64,000 nt of DNA from Falsiroseomonas algicola (GCF_011040385.1 NZ_JAAIKB010000006.1:310001-374000); one strand, 5' to 3'; shown: positions 49,078 to 59,915, counted from the first letter of the stretch. Numbers and translations are program-made. Notes: generated by a model from the letters alone, not told the origin.

Positions 49078-51042
49078 ATGGCTGCTTCGGCTCGGGACCG
49101 CATCCTCCTCAACCTCGCCCTGGATTCGCTGGTGGCGGCGCTCGCGCTGCCCGCCGCGGTCTGGCTGGCCGCGCCCGGCGCCTGGCCGCCCCCCCTCTGG
49201 TGGGCCAGCGCCATCCCCGGCGCCATCGCGGCCCTGATGGCGGTCGGCGTGCCGCTGCGCCTGCCGCAGCAATACTGGCGCTTCGCCTCCCTGCCGGAGG
49301 CCCTGTCCATCATCGGCACCGCCGCCGGCGCGGCGCTGATCACCGCCATCGGCCTGCATTGGGCCGGCGCCTGGGCGCCGCCCAACCCGGGCTTCCCGGC
49401 GATCCACGCGCTCGTGCTCGCCGCCCTGCTGGCCGCGCCCCGGATCGCCGCGCGCCTCCGCCATGCCGGCCGCGCCGGCCCGATCTCCGACACCCCCGCC
49501 GCCCCCGTCCTGCTGGTCGGCGCCGGCGATGGCGCGGACCTCTTCATCCGCGCCATCGGCCAGGAACGCAGCCCCGCCTATCGCGTCACCGGCATCCTCT
49601 CGCTCCGCTCCCGCCAATTGGGCCGCCGCATCCACGGCCTGCCCATCCTCGGCACGGCGGAGGATGCGGCCTCCATCCTCGACCAGCTGAGGGAGGAAGG
49701 GCGCCTTCCCGCCCAGATCATCCTCGCGACGCCCCAGCTCCAGGGCCTGGAACTCCAGCGCCTGCTGGATGCCGCGGACCGCCACGGCCTGCCGGTGAAG
49801 CGCGCGCCCCTCCCCACCGCCCTCGGCCCCGCCAGCCGCCGCCCCGGCGAACGCGCGGAAGCCGAGCCCCGCGTCACGCTCCGGGCCGTCGAGATCGAGG
49901 ACCTGCTCGACCGCCCGCAGGTGCCGCTCGACCGGGAGGGCATGGCCCGCCTGGTGCAGGGCCGCCGCGTGCTCGTCACCGGCGCCGGCGGCACCATCGG
50001 CGGCGAGCTCGCCCGCCAGGTCGCCGCCCTCGGCCCCGCCAGCCTGACGCTGCTCGACCACGGCGAATACGTCCTCTACGAGATCGACCTGGAGCTCCGC
50101 GAACGCCACCCCGGCGTGCCCCGCCGCGCCGTCCTGGCCGATGTCCGCGACAGCGCCCGCATGGCCCGCCTCATGGCGGAGATCAGGCCGGAACTCGTCT
50201 TCCACGCCGCCGCCCTCAAGCATGTGCCCATGGTGGAGAACGACCCGCTGGAGGGCCTTCTCACCAATGCGCTCGGCACCCGCATCGTCGCCGATGCGGC
50301 GCGGGAGGCCGGCTGTTCGCTGATGGTCTTCATCTCCACCGACAAGGCGGTGAACCCGACCAGCGTCATGGGCGCCTCCAAGCGCCTGGCCGAGATGTAC
50401 TGCCAGGCGCTCGACCGCGGCGCGCGGCAATCCGGCACCGGCATGCGCCTGGTCACCGTCCGCTTCGGCAACGTCCTCGGCTCCACCGGCTCCGTCGTGC
50501 CGCTGTTCCGCCGGCAGCTGGAACGCGGCGGCCCGCTGACCGTCACCCATCCCGACATGCGCCGCTACTTCATGACGGTGCGGGAGGCCGTGGGCCTCGT
50601 CCTCCAGGCCAGCGTCGTCGGCGCCACCGGAATTTCATGGTTTGCCGGCTCCGCCGGCGGGCAGGACCAGCCGCCTGAACTCCGCGAAGGCGGCATCTTC
50701 GTCCTCGACATGGGCGATCCCGTGAAGATCGTGGACCTCGCCCGCCGCATGATCCGCCTCGCGGGGCTGCGCCCCGACGACGACGTCGAGATCCGCTTCA
50801 CCGGCCTCCGCCCCGGGGAGAAGCTGTTCGAGGAGCTGTTCCACGGCCAGGAACCCCCCAGCCCCACCAACTTCCCGGGCCTGCTGGTCGCGACGCCCCG
50901 CACCACGGATGCCGCGGAGATGGGCCGCGCCATCGACGCCGTCGCCGCCCTCGCCGCCGCAGGGGACCGCAAGGCGGCGCTGGCCCGCCTCGGCGCCCTG
51001 GTCCCGGAATTCGAGCACGAGACCAACGGCAAGGCGCCCTGA
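49078..51042 (+). CDS. FlaA1/CapD-type nucleotide-sugar 4,6-dehydratase
   Basis: A 654-residue membrane-anchored dehydratase. About four N-terminal hydrophobic segments (to residue ~125), a CoA-binding-like Rossmann region (PVLLVGAGDGADLFIRAIG), then an extended SDR domain with NAD motif VLVTGAGGTIGGELARQ, the FlaA1 signature AALKHVPMVENDPLEGLLTN and STDKAVNPTSVMGASKRLAE. Acts on UDP-HexNAc in surface glycan pathways. An extra stretch of about 20 residues (near 518-540: SWFAGSAGGQDQPPELREG) interrupts the usual GEIFVLDMGEPVKI block. Confidence 0.9.
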   Translation: MAASARDRILLNLALDSLVAALALPAAVWLAAPGAWPPPLWWASAIPGAIAALMAVGVPLRLPQQYWRFASLPEALSIIGTAAGAALITAIGLHWAGAWAPPNPGFPAIHALVLAALLAAPRIAARLRHAGRAGPISDTPAAPVLLVGAGDGADLFIRAIGQERSPAYRVTGILSLRSRQLGRRIHGLPILGTAEDAASILDQLREEGRLPAQIILATPQLQGLELQRLLDAADRHGLPVKRAPLPTALGPASRRPGERAEAEPRVTLRAVEIEDLLDRPQVPLDREGMARLVQGRRVLVTGAGGTIGGELARQVAALGPASLTLLDHGEYVLYEIDLELRERHPGVPRRAVLADVRDSARMARLMAEIRPELVFHAAALKHVPMVENDPLEGLLTNALGTRIVADAAREAGCSLMVFISTDKAVNPTSVMGASKRLAEMYCQALDRGARQSGTGMRLVTVRFGNVLGSTGSVVPLFRRQLERGGPLTVTHPDMRRYFMTVREAVGLVLQASVVGATGISWFAGSAGGQDQPPELREGGIFVLDMGDPVKIVDLARRMIRLAGLRPDDDVEIRFTGLRPGEKLFEELFHGQEPPSPTNFPGLLVATPRTTDAAEMGRAIDAVAALAAAGDRKAALARLGALVPEFEHETNGKAP

Positions 51043-51051
51043 CGCCCGCCC

Positions 51052-51993
51052 CTACATCAGCCCCAGCGCCATGATCAGCGCCGTCAGCGTCAGCACCGAG
51101 GCGGCGGTGGACAGCAGGATGATCCGCGAGGTCGCCGCCAGGTTGGTGCGGTAGCGATCCGCCAGCATGAAGGCGCCCGTCCCCGTCGGCAGGGCCGACA
51201 GCAGCACCAGCACGCCCAGCGCCTCCCCCTCCACCCCGAAGGCGAAGCGCCCGAGCAGCCAGGCCAGCAGCGGCTGGCCGAGCAGCTTCAGCGCGGCGAT
51301 GCCGACCGGCAGGCCGCCCCCCTCCGGCATCCGCGCCGCGGGCAGCGCGAAGAACAGGCCGATCGCCAGCAGCGCGCAGGGGCTGGCCGCCGCGCCCAGC
51401 ATCCGCGCCACGCTCGCCAGGCTCTCCGGCATGGTGATCCCGGCCATCGCCCAGGCCGCGCCCAGCAGCGGCGCCGCCACCACCGGGTTGCGCAGCAGCG
51501 AAGCCCCGACCCGCAGGCCGAGCCGCAGCGGATGCGCCTCCGCCTGCCGCCCCGCCTCCATCAGCGTCAGCGCCACCGCCAGCACCACGCTGGCCGTCAG
51601 GATGGTCGCGACCGAGACCAGCGCCACGCTGCCCGGCCCGAACACCGCCCCGCAGATGGAAAACCCCATATAGCCGACATTGGCATAGCCCGCGTTCAGG
51701 CCCTGCAGGGCGGCGGCCGTCAGCCCCTCCCCCCGCCGCAGCCGCCAGGCCATCACCGCCAGCAGCATCAGGCAGGCGCCGAGCACGAAGGCGGCGACGA
51801 AGCCCGGCTGCCAGAGCCGGCCCCAATCCGCCTCCGCCATCACCAGGAACAGCATGGCCGGCAGGCCGAGCGCGATGACGAAGCGGTTCAGCTCGGCACT
51901 CGCCGTCGGCCCCATCCAGCCGAAGCGCCCCGCCGCATAGCCCGCGCCGATCACGGCAAAGACCGGCACCACCGCCAGGAAGGCGGTCAACAT
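51052..51993 (-). CDS. AEC-family permease
   Basis: A 313-residue inner-membrane transporter of the auxin efflux carrier (AEC) family with about ten hydrophobic segments. Family hints are PVFAVIGAGYAAGRFGWM at the N-terminus, NAGYANVGYMGFSICGAVFG in the fourth-fifth helix region, and SALPTGTGAFMLADRY near the C-terminus. AEC proteins export or import organic acids such as malonate or malate; the substrate is not predictable. Start at 51993. It sits convergent to the capD-like gene and downstream of the chemoreceptor operon terminator. Confidence 0.9.
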   Translation of the reverse strand: MLTAFLAVVPVFAVIGAGYAAGRFGWMGPTASAELNRFVIALGLPAMLFLVMAEADWGRLWQPGFVAAFVLGACLMLLAVMAWRLRRGEGLTAAALQGLNAGYANVGYMGFSICGAVFGPGSVALVSVATILTASVVLAVALTLMEAGRQAEAHPLRLGLRVGASLLRNPVVAAPLLGAAWAMAGITMPESLASVARMLGAAASPCALLAIGLFFALPAARMPEGGGLPVGIAALKLLGQPLLAWLLGRFAFGVEGEALGVLVLLSALPTGTGAFMLADRYRTNLAATSRIILLSTAASVLTLTALIMALGLM

Positions 51994-52097
51994 GGGCTGG
52001 CAGGCCGCGCTCGGAGCAACCCAGGCTTCTGTCGCCAGGCCCGGGCGAAAAGCCTCCCGCCCGGCACGCCGATCCAGTGGTCCACAGGCGTCACGCA

Positions 52098-52122
52098 GGG
52101 GGCTCCCCATCAGGAGCCCCCC
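52098..52122 (-). terminator. Terminator-like hairpin after the chemoreceptor operon
   Basis: GGGGGCTCC, loop CCATCA, GGAGCCCCC: a perfect 9-bp stem 14 bases past the last chemoreceptor stop on the reverse strand. No clear T-run on that strand. Probably ends the three-receptor transcript. Confidence 0.6.
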
Positions 52123-52135
52123 TTCTAGCCCAGCC

Positions 52136-54202
52136 TCACGCCGCGCGAATGGCCCCGAGGAAGTGGTCCACCTTGCCCCGCAGCCCTTCCGCCTGCCGTG
52201 CCAGCTCCGCCGAGGCGCCGCGCACCTCCGCCGCCGCGCTGCCCGTGCGTTCCGCATCGGCGCTGACGCCGGCGGCGTGCTCGGAGGCCTGGCGCGTCCC
52301 CGACGCCGCCCGCGCCACCGCCTGGCCGATCTCCTGCGTCGCGGCGGCCTGCTGCGCCGCCGTCTCCGCCACCTGGGCGGTCGCGGTGTTCAGCGTCTCG
52401 ATGGTGCGGGCGATGGCCTGCACCACCTCCACCGTCCGGCCGGTCTCGGCCTGCATCGCCGCGATCTGCGCGCCGATCTCCTCCGTCGCCTTCGCCGTCT
52501 GCGCCGCCAGCGTCTTCACCTCGCTGGCCACCACCGCGAAACCCTTCCCCGCCTCGCCCGCCCGCGCCGCCTCGATCGTCGCATTCAGCGCCAGCAGGTT
52601 GGTCTGCCCGGCGATGTCGCCGATCAGCTTCACCACATCGCCGATGCGCGACGCGGCGTCCGACAGGCCGCGCACCGTCGCATCCGTCCGCTCCGCCGCT
52701 TCCGTCGCCTGGCGCGCCGCCGCGGCGCTGGCATCGATCTGGCGCACCACCTCCCCGATCGAGGCCGAAAGCTCCTCCGTCGCCGCCGCCACGCTGCCGA
52801 CATTGGCGCTGGCCATGGCGGTGCTGTCCGCGACGGCCGCAGCGCGCGCCGACCCGTCCCGCGCCGTCGTCGCCATGCCCGTCGCCGTCGCATCCAGCTC
52901 CGTCGCGGCGGAAGCCACGGTCTTCAGCGCATCGGCCGTCTCCGCCTCGAACTGCCGCAGCAGCGCATCGACGCGCGCCGCCCGGGCCGCCCGCGCCTCG
53001 CGCTCCGCCGCCTGCGCGGCTTCCAGCGCGTTGCGCTCGGCGGAGGCCGCGCGCAGCTGGTCCACCGCCTGCGCCACCTCCCCCAGCTCGTCCCGCCGCG
53101 CGCTGCCCGGCACCACCAGCGTCAGCTCGCCGCCGCCGATCCGCCGCACCACGCGCGCCAGGTCAGCCAGCGGGGAGACCAGATGCCGCATCAGCACCAC
53201 CAGCGCGCCGCCCATCACCAGCAGCGTCGCCAGCGCCATGCCACCGATGATCGCCAGGTCCTGCCAGCCCTGCGCCACCATCGCCTCGCCCTTGGCGATC
53301 GCCTCCTCCAGCGCCGCGTCGCGCACGCCGACCATCTGCGTCAGCGCGCCGGTGGAGAAGCGGCGATGCGCCGTGGGATCGTTCGGCCAGGCTTCCGTGC
53401 CGCCGGCCAGGCGCAGCGCGCCGATGCGCACCAGGTTGCGGAAGCCGGGCTCGCCGCTCGCCAGGTAGCCCTGCCGGATGGAGCTGTCATAGGCCCGCGT
53501 CAGCGGCGCGGAGCCCACCGCCTCCACCAGCCGTTCCAGCGTCGCCAGGATCTCCTCGACCCGCCCGGTCAGCTGCTGCGCCGTCACCAGCGCCTCCGGC
53601 GTGATGGTGCCGCCGCCGACCCAGCCATTCAGCAGCAGGCCGCGCCGGCCGGCGATGTCGCGCAGCTGCCCGCCCTGCATCGCCGTCTCCAGCAGCGGCG
53701 CCAGCGCCGGCGCCAGGCGCGACAGCTCGCGCGCCGCCTCCCGCGCCATGCCGCTCAGCCGGTTGCCATGGTCGTTGCGCACCTGCGCCAGCTCCCGCGC
53801 CACGGCGCTGTCGCGCGCGGCCGGCGGCTGGGATGCCGCCGCCAGCGCGCGTTCCGTCAGCGCCGTCATCGCCCGCAGCGCGTCGCGCGGCGCCGCCGGA
53901 TCGAGCCCCGCCGCCCGCGCATTCGCCTCCGCCGATCCGAGCAGCCGCTGCATCTCCGCCTGCCCCGCGCGGAGATCCGCGACGTCGGGCTGCGCCACCA
54001 CCATCGCCGTGCTGATGCGCGCGGATTGCAGCGCGAAGGCGGTCTGCCCGCGCAGCACCTCATCGATCAGGCGGGTCGCGCTCACGACGCGCTCGGTCTG
54101 CCGCACCTCCCGCCAGGCTTCCTTCGCCTGCCAGGCCAGCGCGACCAGCCCGGGCAGGGCGACCAGGGTGAAACACAAAAGCAGCCATTGGCGAACGCGC
54201 AT
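52136..54202 (-). CDS. Methyl-accepting chemotaxis protein 1
   Basis: A 688-residue chemoreceptor: transmembrane helix at about 6-25, a helical periplasmic domain to about 325, second transmembrane helix near 326-346, HAMP (to about 400), and a signalling domain with the invariant hairpin tip [36 protein letters not shown] (written in two parts). The C-terminus is FLGAIRAA with no CheR-tether pentapeptide. Last of three tandem receptor genes; its signalling-domain DNA differs at many silent positions from receptors 2 and 3. Start at MRVRQW (54202). Confidence 0.95.
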   Translation of the reverse strand: MRVRQWLLLCFTLVALPGLVALAWQAKEAWREVRQTERVVSATRLIDEVLRGQTAFALQSARISTAMVVAQPDVADLRAGQAEMQRLLGSAEANARAAGLDPAAPRDALRAMTALTERALAAASQPPAARDSAVARELAQVRNDHGNRLSGMAREAARELSRLAPALAPLLETAMQGGQLRDIAGRRGLLLNGWVGGGTITPEALVTAQQLTGRVEEILATLERLVEAVGSAPLTRAYDSSIRQGYLASGEPGFRNLVRIGALRLAGGTEAWPNDPTAHRRFSTGALTQMVGVRDAALEEAIAKGEAMVAQGWQDLAIIGGMALATLLVMGGALVVLMRHLVSPLADLARVVRRIGGGELTLVVPGSARRDELGEVAQAVDQLRAASAERNALEAAQAAEREARAARAARVDALLRQFEAETADALKTVASAATELDATATGMATTARDGSARAAAVADSTAMASANVGSVAAATEELSASIGEVVRQIDASAAAARQATEAAERTDATVRGLSDAASRIGDVVKLIGDIAGQTNLLALNATIEAARAGEAGKGFAVVASEVKTLAAQTAKATEEIGAQIAAMQAETGRTVEVVQAIARTIETLNTATAQVAETAAQQAAATQEIGQAVARAASGTRQASEHAAGVSADAERTGSAAAEVRGASAELARQAEGLRGKVDHFLGAIRAA

Positions 54203-54230
54203 CACACCCTGTCCCTTGCCGTCCTGGTCG

Positions 54231-56300
54231 TCACGCCGCGCGGATGGCGCCGAGGAAATGGTCCACACGCCCGCGCAGCCCTTCCGCCTGCCGCGCCAGC
54301 TCTGCCGAGGCGCCGCGCACCTCCGCCGCCGACTGGCCGGTCTGCTCCGCGCCCTCGCTCACGCCCTCGGCGTGGCGGGACGCTTCCTGCGTGCCCTGCG
54401 CCGCCGCCGCCGCGGCGCGCCCGATCTCCTGCGTCGCCTCCGCCTGCTGCGACGCCGCCTCCGCCACCTGCGCCGTGTTCCGGTTCAGCGCCTCGATCGT
54501 CCCCGCGATGGCCCGCACCACCTCGACCGTCCGCCCGGTCTCCGCCTGCATCGCCGCGATCTGCGCGCCGATCTCCTCCGTCGCCTTCGCCGTCTGCGCC
54601 GCCAGCGCCTTCACTTCCGACGCGACGACCGCGAAGCCCTTGCCCGCCTCGCCAGCCCGCGCCGCCTCGATCGTCGCATTCAGCGCCAGCAGATTCGTCT
54701 GCCCCGCGATGTCGCCGATCAGCCGCACCACGTCGCCGATGCGCGACGCGGCTTCCGACAGCCCGCGCACCGTCACATCGGTCCGCTCCGCCGCCTCCGT
54801 CGCCTGCTGCGCGGTCCGCGTGCTCGCCTCCACCTGGCGCAGCACCTCCCCGATCGAGGCCGAGAGTTCCTCCGTCGCCGCGGCCACGCTGCCCACGCTG
54901 GCACTCGCCTCGGCCGAGGACCGCGCCACCGCGCCCGCGCGCTGCGTGCCATCCGCGGCGGTCGAGGCCATGCTCGTCGCCGTCGCATCCAGCTCCGTCG
55001 CCGCGGCGGCGACCGCCCGCAGCACATCCGCCGTCTCGGCCTCGAACTCCCGCAGCAGCGCATCGACGCGCTGCGCGCGGTCCAGCCGCGCCGCCTGTTC
55101 CTGCTTCTGCGCCGCTTCCAGCGCCTCCCGCTCCAGCGACGCCAGCCGCAGCTGATCGACGGCCCGCGCCATCTCGCCAAGCTCGTCCGGCCGTTCCCGC
55201 GCCGGCACCGCCAGCGTCAGCTCACCCTCGCCGATCCGCCGCACCGTGCCGGTCAGCTGGCCGAGCGGCGCCACCATGCCCCGCAGCAGCATCACCAGCG
55301 CCGCCGCCATCAGCGCCGCCGTCAGCACCATCCCCGCGACGGAGACGCCCAGCTGGAAGCGCGCCGAGGCGTCAGCCGCCGCCGCGCGCTCCAGCGCCTC
55401 GTCCAGCGCCGCGTCGCGCATGTCGAGCAGCCGCGCCAGCGTCCGGATCGTATAGGCGCTGAAGGCCGCCGTATCCTGCGGCCAGGGCGTATTCGCCGTC
55501 GCCGGCTGCAGCCGCGCGCGCGCCACGCGCAGGAAGCTACGCCAATAGGGATCGGCCTCCTGCCCCAGCAGCCGCTTCTGCTCCTCCAGCGCGCGGGTCA
55601 GCCGCGGCGCGCCGGAGGCCTCCACCAGCCGCTCGATATTGGCCACCGACTCCGCGACGCGGCCGCTCAGCTCCACCAGCCCTTCCAGCGCTTCCGGCTG
55701 GATCGGCGCGCCGCCGACCCAGGGCGAGACACCCAGCGCGCGCCGCCCCGCCACTTCCCGCAGCGTCATCGCGTGCAGCGCAACCTCGATGAAGGGCGCG
55801 ACATCCGGGGCGGTGGTGGTGACGATGCGCGCCGCCTCCCCCCCGATCGCATTCAGCCGCGTGCTGAGATCGGCGCGCCGCGCCAGCACCTCCTGCAGCA
55901 AGGCGGGATCGCGCGCCGGCACGGGCTGCGCCGATGCCGCCGTCACCCGGCGCATCAGCTCCTCCAGCGCCGTCGTCGCCTCCCGCACCACTGTCGCGTC
56001 GGTGCCGGCCGCCGCCATGCTGCGCGTCGCCGCCGCCAGGCGCTCCATCGCCGCCTCATGCGTCTGCCGCATCCCCGCCAGGTCCGGGGTGGGCGCGCGC
56101 AGCGCCACGGTCAGGTTGCCGGTCTGCACCGCGAAGGCGGATTGCGCCCGGCCGATGTCGCTGAACACCTGCGTCGCCCGGGTCGCGCGTTCCGCCCGCG
56201 CGGAATCCCGCCAGGCATCGCTGGCGAACCAGGCAGAGAGCGCCAGCCCCGGCGCCGCGATGGCGATAAAGCCGAGGAGGAAACGTGACTGGATACGCAT
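54231..56300 (-). CDS. Methyl-accepting chemotaxis protein 2
   Basis: A 689-residue receptor with the same plan as its neighbours: N-terminal transmembrane helix ([19 protein letters not shown]), periplasmic helical sensor, second transmembrane helix near 325-345, HAMP and signalling domain. Ligand unknown. From about 54304 to 54899 the DNA is identical by eye to 56444-57039 of receptor 3, including silent positions, while the sensor halves differ. ATG at 56300 preferred to 56312. Ends 28 bases before receptor 1. Confidence 0.95.
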   Translation of the reverse strand: MRIQSRFLLGFIAIAAPGLALSAWFASDAWRDSARAERATRATQVFSDIGRAQSAFAVQTGNLTVALRAPTPDLAGMRQTHEAAMERLAAATRSMAAAGTDATVVREATTALEELMRRVTAASAQPVPARDPALLQEVLARRADLSTRLNAIGGEAARIVTTTAPDVAPFIEVALHAMTLREVAGRRALGVSPWVGGAPIQPEALEGLVELSGRVAESVANIERLVEASGAPRLTRALEEQKRLLGQEADPYWRSFLRVARARLQPATANTPWPQDTAAFSAYTIRTLARLLDMRDAALDEALERAAAADASARFQLGVSVAGMVLTAALMAAALVMLLRGMVAPLGQLTGTVRRIGEGELTLAVPARERPDELGEMARAVDQLRLASLEREALEAAQKQEQAARLDRAQRVDALLREFEAETADVLRAVAAAATELDATATSMASTAADGTQRAGAVARSSAEASASVGSVAAATEELSASIGEVLRQVEASTRTAQQATEAAERTDVTVRGLSEAASRIGDVVRLIGDIAGQTNLLALNATIEAARAGEAGKGFAVVASEVKALAAQTAKATEEIGAQIAAMQAETGRTVEVVRAIAGTIEALNRNTAQVAEAASQQAEATQEIGRAAAAAAQGTQEASRHAEGVSEGAEQTGQSAAEVRGASAELARQAEGLRGRVDHFLGAIRAA

Positions 56301-56370
56301 CAGGAATCCCACATCGATCGACCGCGGCAGGATAGCCCCGCCACCCTTGCCCGCGGCTTAATCCGGCGGC

Positions 56371-58434
56371 TCACGCCGCGCGGATGGCGCCGAGGAAATG
56401 GTCCACCCGCCCGCGCAGCCCTTCCGCCTGCCGCGCCAGCTCCGCCGAGGCGCCGCGCACCTCCGCCGCCGACTGGCCGGTCTGCTCCGCGCCCTCGCTC
56501 ACGCCCTCGGCGTGGCGGGACGCTTCCTGCGTGCCCTGCGCCGCCGCCGCCGCGGCGCGCCCGATCTCCTGCGTCGCCTCCGCCTGCTGCGACGCCGCCT
56601 CCGCCACCTGCGCCGTGTTCCGGTTCAGCGCCTCGATCGTCCCCGCGATGGCCCGCACCACCTCGACCGTCCGCCCGGTCTCCGCCTGCATCGCCGCGAT
56701 CTGCGCGCCGATCTCCTCCGTCGCCTTCGCCGTCTGCGCCGCCAGCGCCTTCACTTCCGACGCGACGACCGCGAAGCCCTTGCCCGCCTCGCCAGCCCGC
56801 GCCGCCTCGATCGTCGCATTCAGCGCCAGCAGATTCGTCTGCCCCGCGATGTCGCCGATCAGCCGCACCACGTCGCCGATGCGCGACGCGGCTTCCGACA
56901 GCCCGCGCACCGTCACATCGGTCCGCTCCGCCGCCTCCGTCGCCTGCTGCGCGGTCCGCGTGCTCGCCTCCACCTGGCGCAGCACCTCCCCGATCGAGGC
57001 CGAGAGTTCCTCCGTCGCCGCGGCCACGCTGCCCACGCTCGAACTCGCCTCGGCCGAGGACCGCGCCACCGCGCCCGCGCGCTGCGTGCCATCCGCCGCC
57101 GTCGCCGCCATGCTGCTCGCCGTCGCGTCCAGCTGCGTCGCCGCCGCCGCCACCGTGCGCAGCACGCCGGCCGTCTCCTGCTCGAAATCGTGCAGCAGCG
57201 CGTCCACCCGCCGCGCGCGCTCCAGCTGCGCCGCCTGTTCCTGCTTCCGCGCCGCCTCCAGCGCCTCCCGCTCCAGCGACGCCAGCCGCAGCTGATCGAC
57301 GGCCCGCGCCATCTCGCCAAGCTCGTCCGTCCGTTCCCGCGCCGGCACCGCCAGCGTCAGCTCACCCTCGCCGATCCGTCGCACCGTGCCGGTCAGCTGC
57401 CCGATCGGCAGCACCACGCGGCGCAGCAGCAGCACCAGCGCCGCGCCCAGCAGCAGCGCGATCGTCACCGCCGCGACCAGCGCGATGCCAAGGTCCCGGC
57501 GCGCTTCCGCCGCCGCGCCCTCGCCGAAGTCCCGCGCCTCCTCCAGCGCCGCATCGCGCAGCGCCACCTGCGCCGTCAGCGCCGCCGGCGCGAAGGCGCG
57601 GTACTGCGCCAGGTCCATCGACCAGCCCGTGCCCGCCGTGCCGACGCGCCCGACCGCCTCCTCCAGCACCCGCCGCCACGTCACTTCCGACCCATTGATG
57701 AATCCCTGGCGCTGCGCCTCCAGCGCCTGCATCAGCCGCGGCGTGCCGATGGCGCGCGCCAGGCGTTCCGCGCTGGCGAACGCCTCCTTGATGCCGCCGC
57801 TGAGTTCCATCGCGTTGCGCAGCACCGCCGGCTGCACCATCTGGCCGCCCACCCAGCCCGTCATCGGCAGGGATCGCTGGCCGCTCAGGTCGCGCAGCGA
57901 CGCCACATGCATCGCGACCTCCAGCCGCATCGCCAGCGCGGGCTGGGAGATCGCGAGTTCCCGCCCGATGGCCAGCGCCAGCTGCGTCATCCCCGCGCCG
58001 AGTTCCGCCCGTGCCGCCGGCAGGTCCCGCAGCAGCGCGCCGTCGCGCTGCGGCAGGGGAATGCGCCCCGTCTCCGTCGCCCGCCGCCGGAAATCCTCCA
58101 TCCGCCGCTGCGTCGCCCGCAGCGCCGCGGGGTCGAAGCCCGCCGCCGTCACGCTGGCGATGGCACGGTCCAGCAGCCCGCTCATCTCCGCATGCCCGCG
58201 GTCGAGATCCGCGAAATCCGGCTGCGCCGCCAGCGCCACCGCGCTGACCCGCCCGGCCTGCGTGCCGTAGACCGATGACGCGCGCAGCACGTCGCTGATC
58301 GCGGCCGTCGCGCGCAGCCCGCGCTCCGCCACCGAGACCTCCCGCCACCCCTGGACCGCGAACCACAGCGCCAGCAGCAACCCCGGTAGTGCCACCAGGC
58401 CGAAGCCGAGCAGGAAGGCGTGGCGGATGCGCAT
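56371..58434 (-). CDS. Methyl-accepting chemotaxis protein 3
   Basis: A 687-residue chemoreceptor, first gene of the three-receptor operon. N-terminal transmembrane helix ([19 protein letters not shown]), periplasmic region to about 330, second transmembrane helix ([18 protein letters not shown]), HAMP with [20 protein letters not shown], and signalling domain nearly identical to receptor 2. Ends FLGAIRAA. Ligand unknown. Divergent from the DegT gene; the 170-base gap shows no promoter I can support. Confidence 0.95.
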   Translation of the reverse strand: MRIRHAFLLGFGLVALPGLLLALWFAVQGWREVSVAERGLRATAAISDVLRASSVYGTQAGRVSAVALAAQPDFADLDRGHAEMSGLLDRAIASVTAAGFDPAALRATQRRMEDFRRRATETGRIPLPQRDGALLRDLPAARAELGAGMTQLALAIGRELAISQPALAMRLEVAMHVASLRDLSGQRSLPMTGWVGGQMVQPAVLRNAMELSGGIKEAFASAERLARAIGTPRLMQALEAQRQGFINGSEVTWRRVLEEAVGRVGTAGTGWSMDLAQYRAFAPAALTAQVALRDAALEEARDFGEGAAAEARRDLGIALVAAVTIALLLGAALVLLLRRVVLPIGQLTGTVRRIGEGELTLAVPARERTDELGEMARAVDQLRLASLEREALEAARKQEQAAQLERARRVDALLHDFEQETAGVLRTVAAAATQLDATASSMAATAADGTQRAGAVARSSAEASSSVGSVAAATEELSASIGEVLRQVEASTRTAQQATEAAERTDVTVRGLSEAASRIGDVVRLIGDIAGQTNLLALNATIEAARAGEAGKGFAVVASEVKALAAQTAKATEEIGAQIAAMQAETGRTVEVVRAIAGTIEALNRNTAQVAEAASQQAEATQEIGRAAAAAAQGTQEASRHAEGVSEGAEQTGQSAAEVRGASAELARQAEGLRGRVDHFLGAIRAA

Positions 58435-58605
58435 CTTGGGTCCTCGTGACCGTGACAGGTCGCGGAGGATTACCCGTGTTACATGACCAGCCCGCTAACG
58501 GACCGCCTCATCGGCCCGCCGGCAACGCCCCGAAACCGCCGGTGATTTGGCCGACGCGGCCCCCGGGTCTATTGGACCCCCGTCTCGACCGGATGACGGA
58601 TTGCC

Positions 58606-59757
58606 ATGACCTCTCCTGCCCCCATCGCCCTGTTCGACATGAAGGCCCAGCAGGCCCTGATCCGGGCGGAGATCGACCGCCGCCTGGCCTCCGTGCTCGA
58701 CAGCGGCCGCTTCATCAACGGGCCGGAGGTGCAGGAACTCGAACAGAAGCTCGCGGCCTTCGCGGGCTGCGCCCATGCCGTCGGCGTCTCCTCCGGCACC
58801 GATGCGCTGCAGATCGCCATGATGGGCGCCGGCATCGGCCGCGGCGACGCCGTCTTCCTGCCCGCCTTCACCTATACCGCGACGGCCGAAGTGCCCCTCG
58901 TGCTCGGCGCCACGCCGATCTTCGTCGATGTCCACCCCGGCACCTTCAACATCGACATCGACGACCTGAAGCGCCGCATCGCGCTGGTGGAAAGCCAGGG
59001 CCGGCTGCGCCCCGCCGCCATCGTGGGTGTGGACCTCTTCGGCCTGCCCGCCGACTGGCCGGCGATCGAGGCGCTCTGCGCGGAGAAGGGCATGTTCGCC
59101 CTCGACGACGCCGCCCAGGCCTTCGGCGCCGCGCTCCACGGCAAGCGCCTCGGCCGCTGGGGCCATGCCGCGGCGCTCAGCTTCTATCCCACCAAGACGC
59201 TCGGCTGCTATGGCGATGGCGGCGCGCTGCTGACCGATGACGCGGACCGCGCCGAACTCTGGCGCAGCCTGCGGACGCATGGCGAGGGCAAGACCCGCTA
59301 CGAGGTCGAGCGCACCGGCATGAACGGGCGGCTCGACACCATGCAGGCCGCCATCCTGCTGCCGAAGCTCGGCCTGCTGGAGGCCGAGCTCGCCTCCCGC
59401 GCCCGCATCGCCGCTGCCTACAACCAGGGCCTGGCCGGCAAGGTTCAGACGCCCGTGACGACGGAAGGCGCCGACCACGCCTGGGGCCTCTACTCCATCC
59501 TGGTGGAGGACGAGGCCGCCCGCGCCCGCGTCCAGGACGCCTGCAAGGCCGCCGGCGTGCCGACCGCGATCTACTACCCGAAGTCGCTGCACCGGCAGCC
59601 CGCCTACGCGGCCGCCCATGCCGGCGCCATCAGCAACGCCCCCGAACTGCCGGTGGCGGAGATGCTCTGCCGCCGCATCATGTCGCTCCCCATGCACCCC
59701 TACCTGACCGAGGAGGAGGTCGCGCGGGTCGTCGCGGCCGTAGCCGGCGCGGTCTGA
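58606..59757 (+). CDS. DegT/DnrJ/EryC1-family sugar aminotransferase
   Basis: A 383-residue PLP-dependent aminotransferase acting on keto-sugars. Signatures are SGRFINGPEVQELEQKLAAF, AVGVSSGTDALQIAMMGAGI, and the PLP-lysine block SFYPTKTLGCYGDGGAL; the MNGRLDTMQAAIL segment is typical. Length normal. It may act after a 4,6-dehydratase such as the one at 49078 to make an amino-deoxy sugar, but the genes are not adjacent, so this is inference. Confidence 0.93.
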   Translation: MTSPAPIALFDMKAQQALIRAEIDRRLASVLDSGRFINGPEVQELEQKLAAFAGCAHAVGVSSGTDALQIAMMGAGIGRGDAVFLPAFTYTATAEVPLVLGATPIFVDVHPGTFNIDIDDLKRRIALVESQGRLRPAAIVGVDLFGLPADWPAIEALCAEKGMFALDDAAQAFGAALHGKRLGRWGHAAALSFYPTKTLGCYGDGGALLTDDADRAELWRSLRTHGEGKTRYEVERTGMNGRLDTMQAAILLPKLGLLEAELASRARIAAAYNQGLAGKVQTPVTTEGADHAWGLYSILVEDEAARARVQDACKAAGVPTAIYYPKSLHRQPAYAAAHAGAISNAPELPVAEMLCRRIMSLPMHPYLTEEEVARVVAAVAGAV

Positions 59758-59782
59758 CGCCAACGCCCGAACGTGTTGATTT

Positions 59783-59915
59783 GCGGCCGGCAAGGCCGGC
59801 CGAGGCCGCGACGGGTGCCCATGCGCGTTGCTGCGCAACGTGCATGGGGTCCCGGAATGCGGCCCGCCGCCTGTGCGGCGAAGCCAAGCCGGCGGAGCCG
59901 GCGCCCGGCGCCTGA
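59783..59915 (-). repeat. Modular hairpin repeat HR1, copy E with inserted hairpin
   Basis: Opposite orientation to copies A and B. Left hairpin GGCCGGC with loop AAG; core with GCCGC loop CTGT, spacer GCGAAGCCAAG, stem CCGGC around GGA, right edge CGCCCGGCGCCTGAG. Where other copies have a small GGCCGC-type hairpin, this one carries an extra 41-base hairpin (59813-59853, stem GGGTGCCCATGCGCGTTGC, loop TGC, two mismatches). The 297-base gap 59758-60054 holds this repeat plus a weak GCCTCAA / TTGAGGC hairpin near 59974-60000. Confidence 0.78.
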
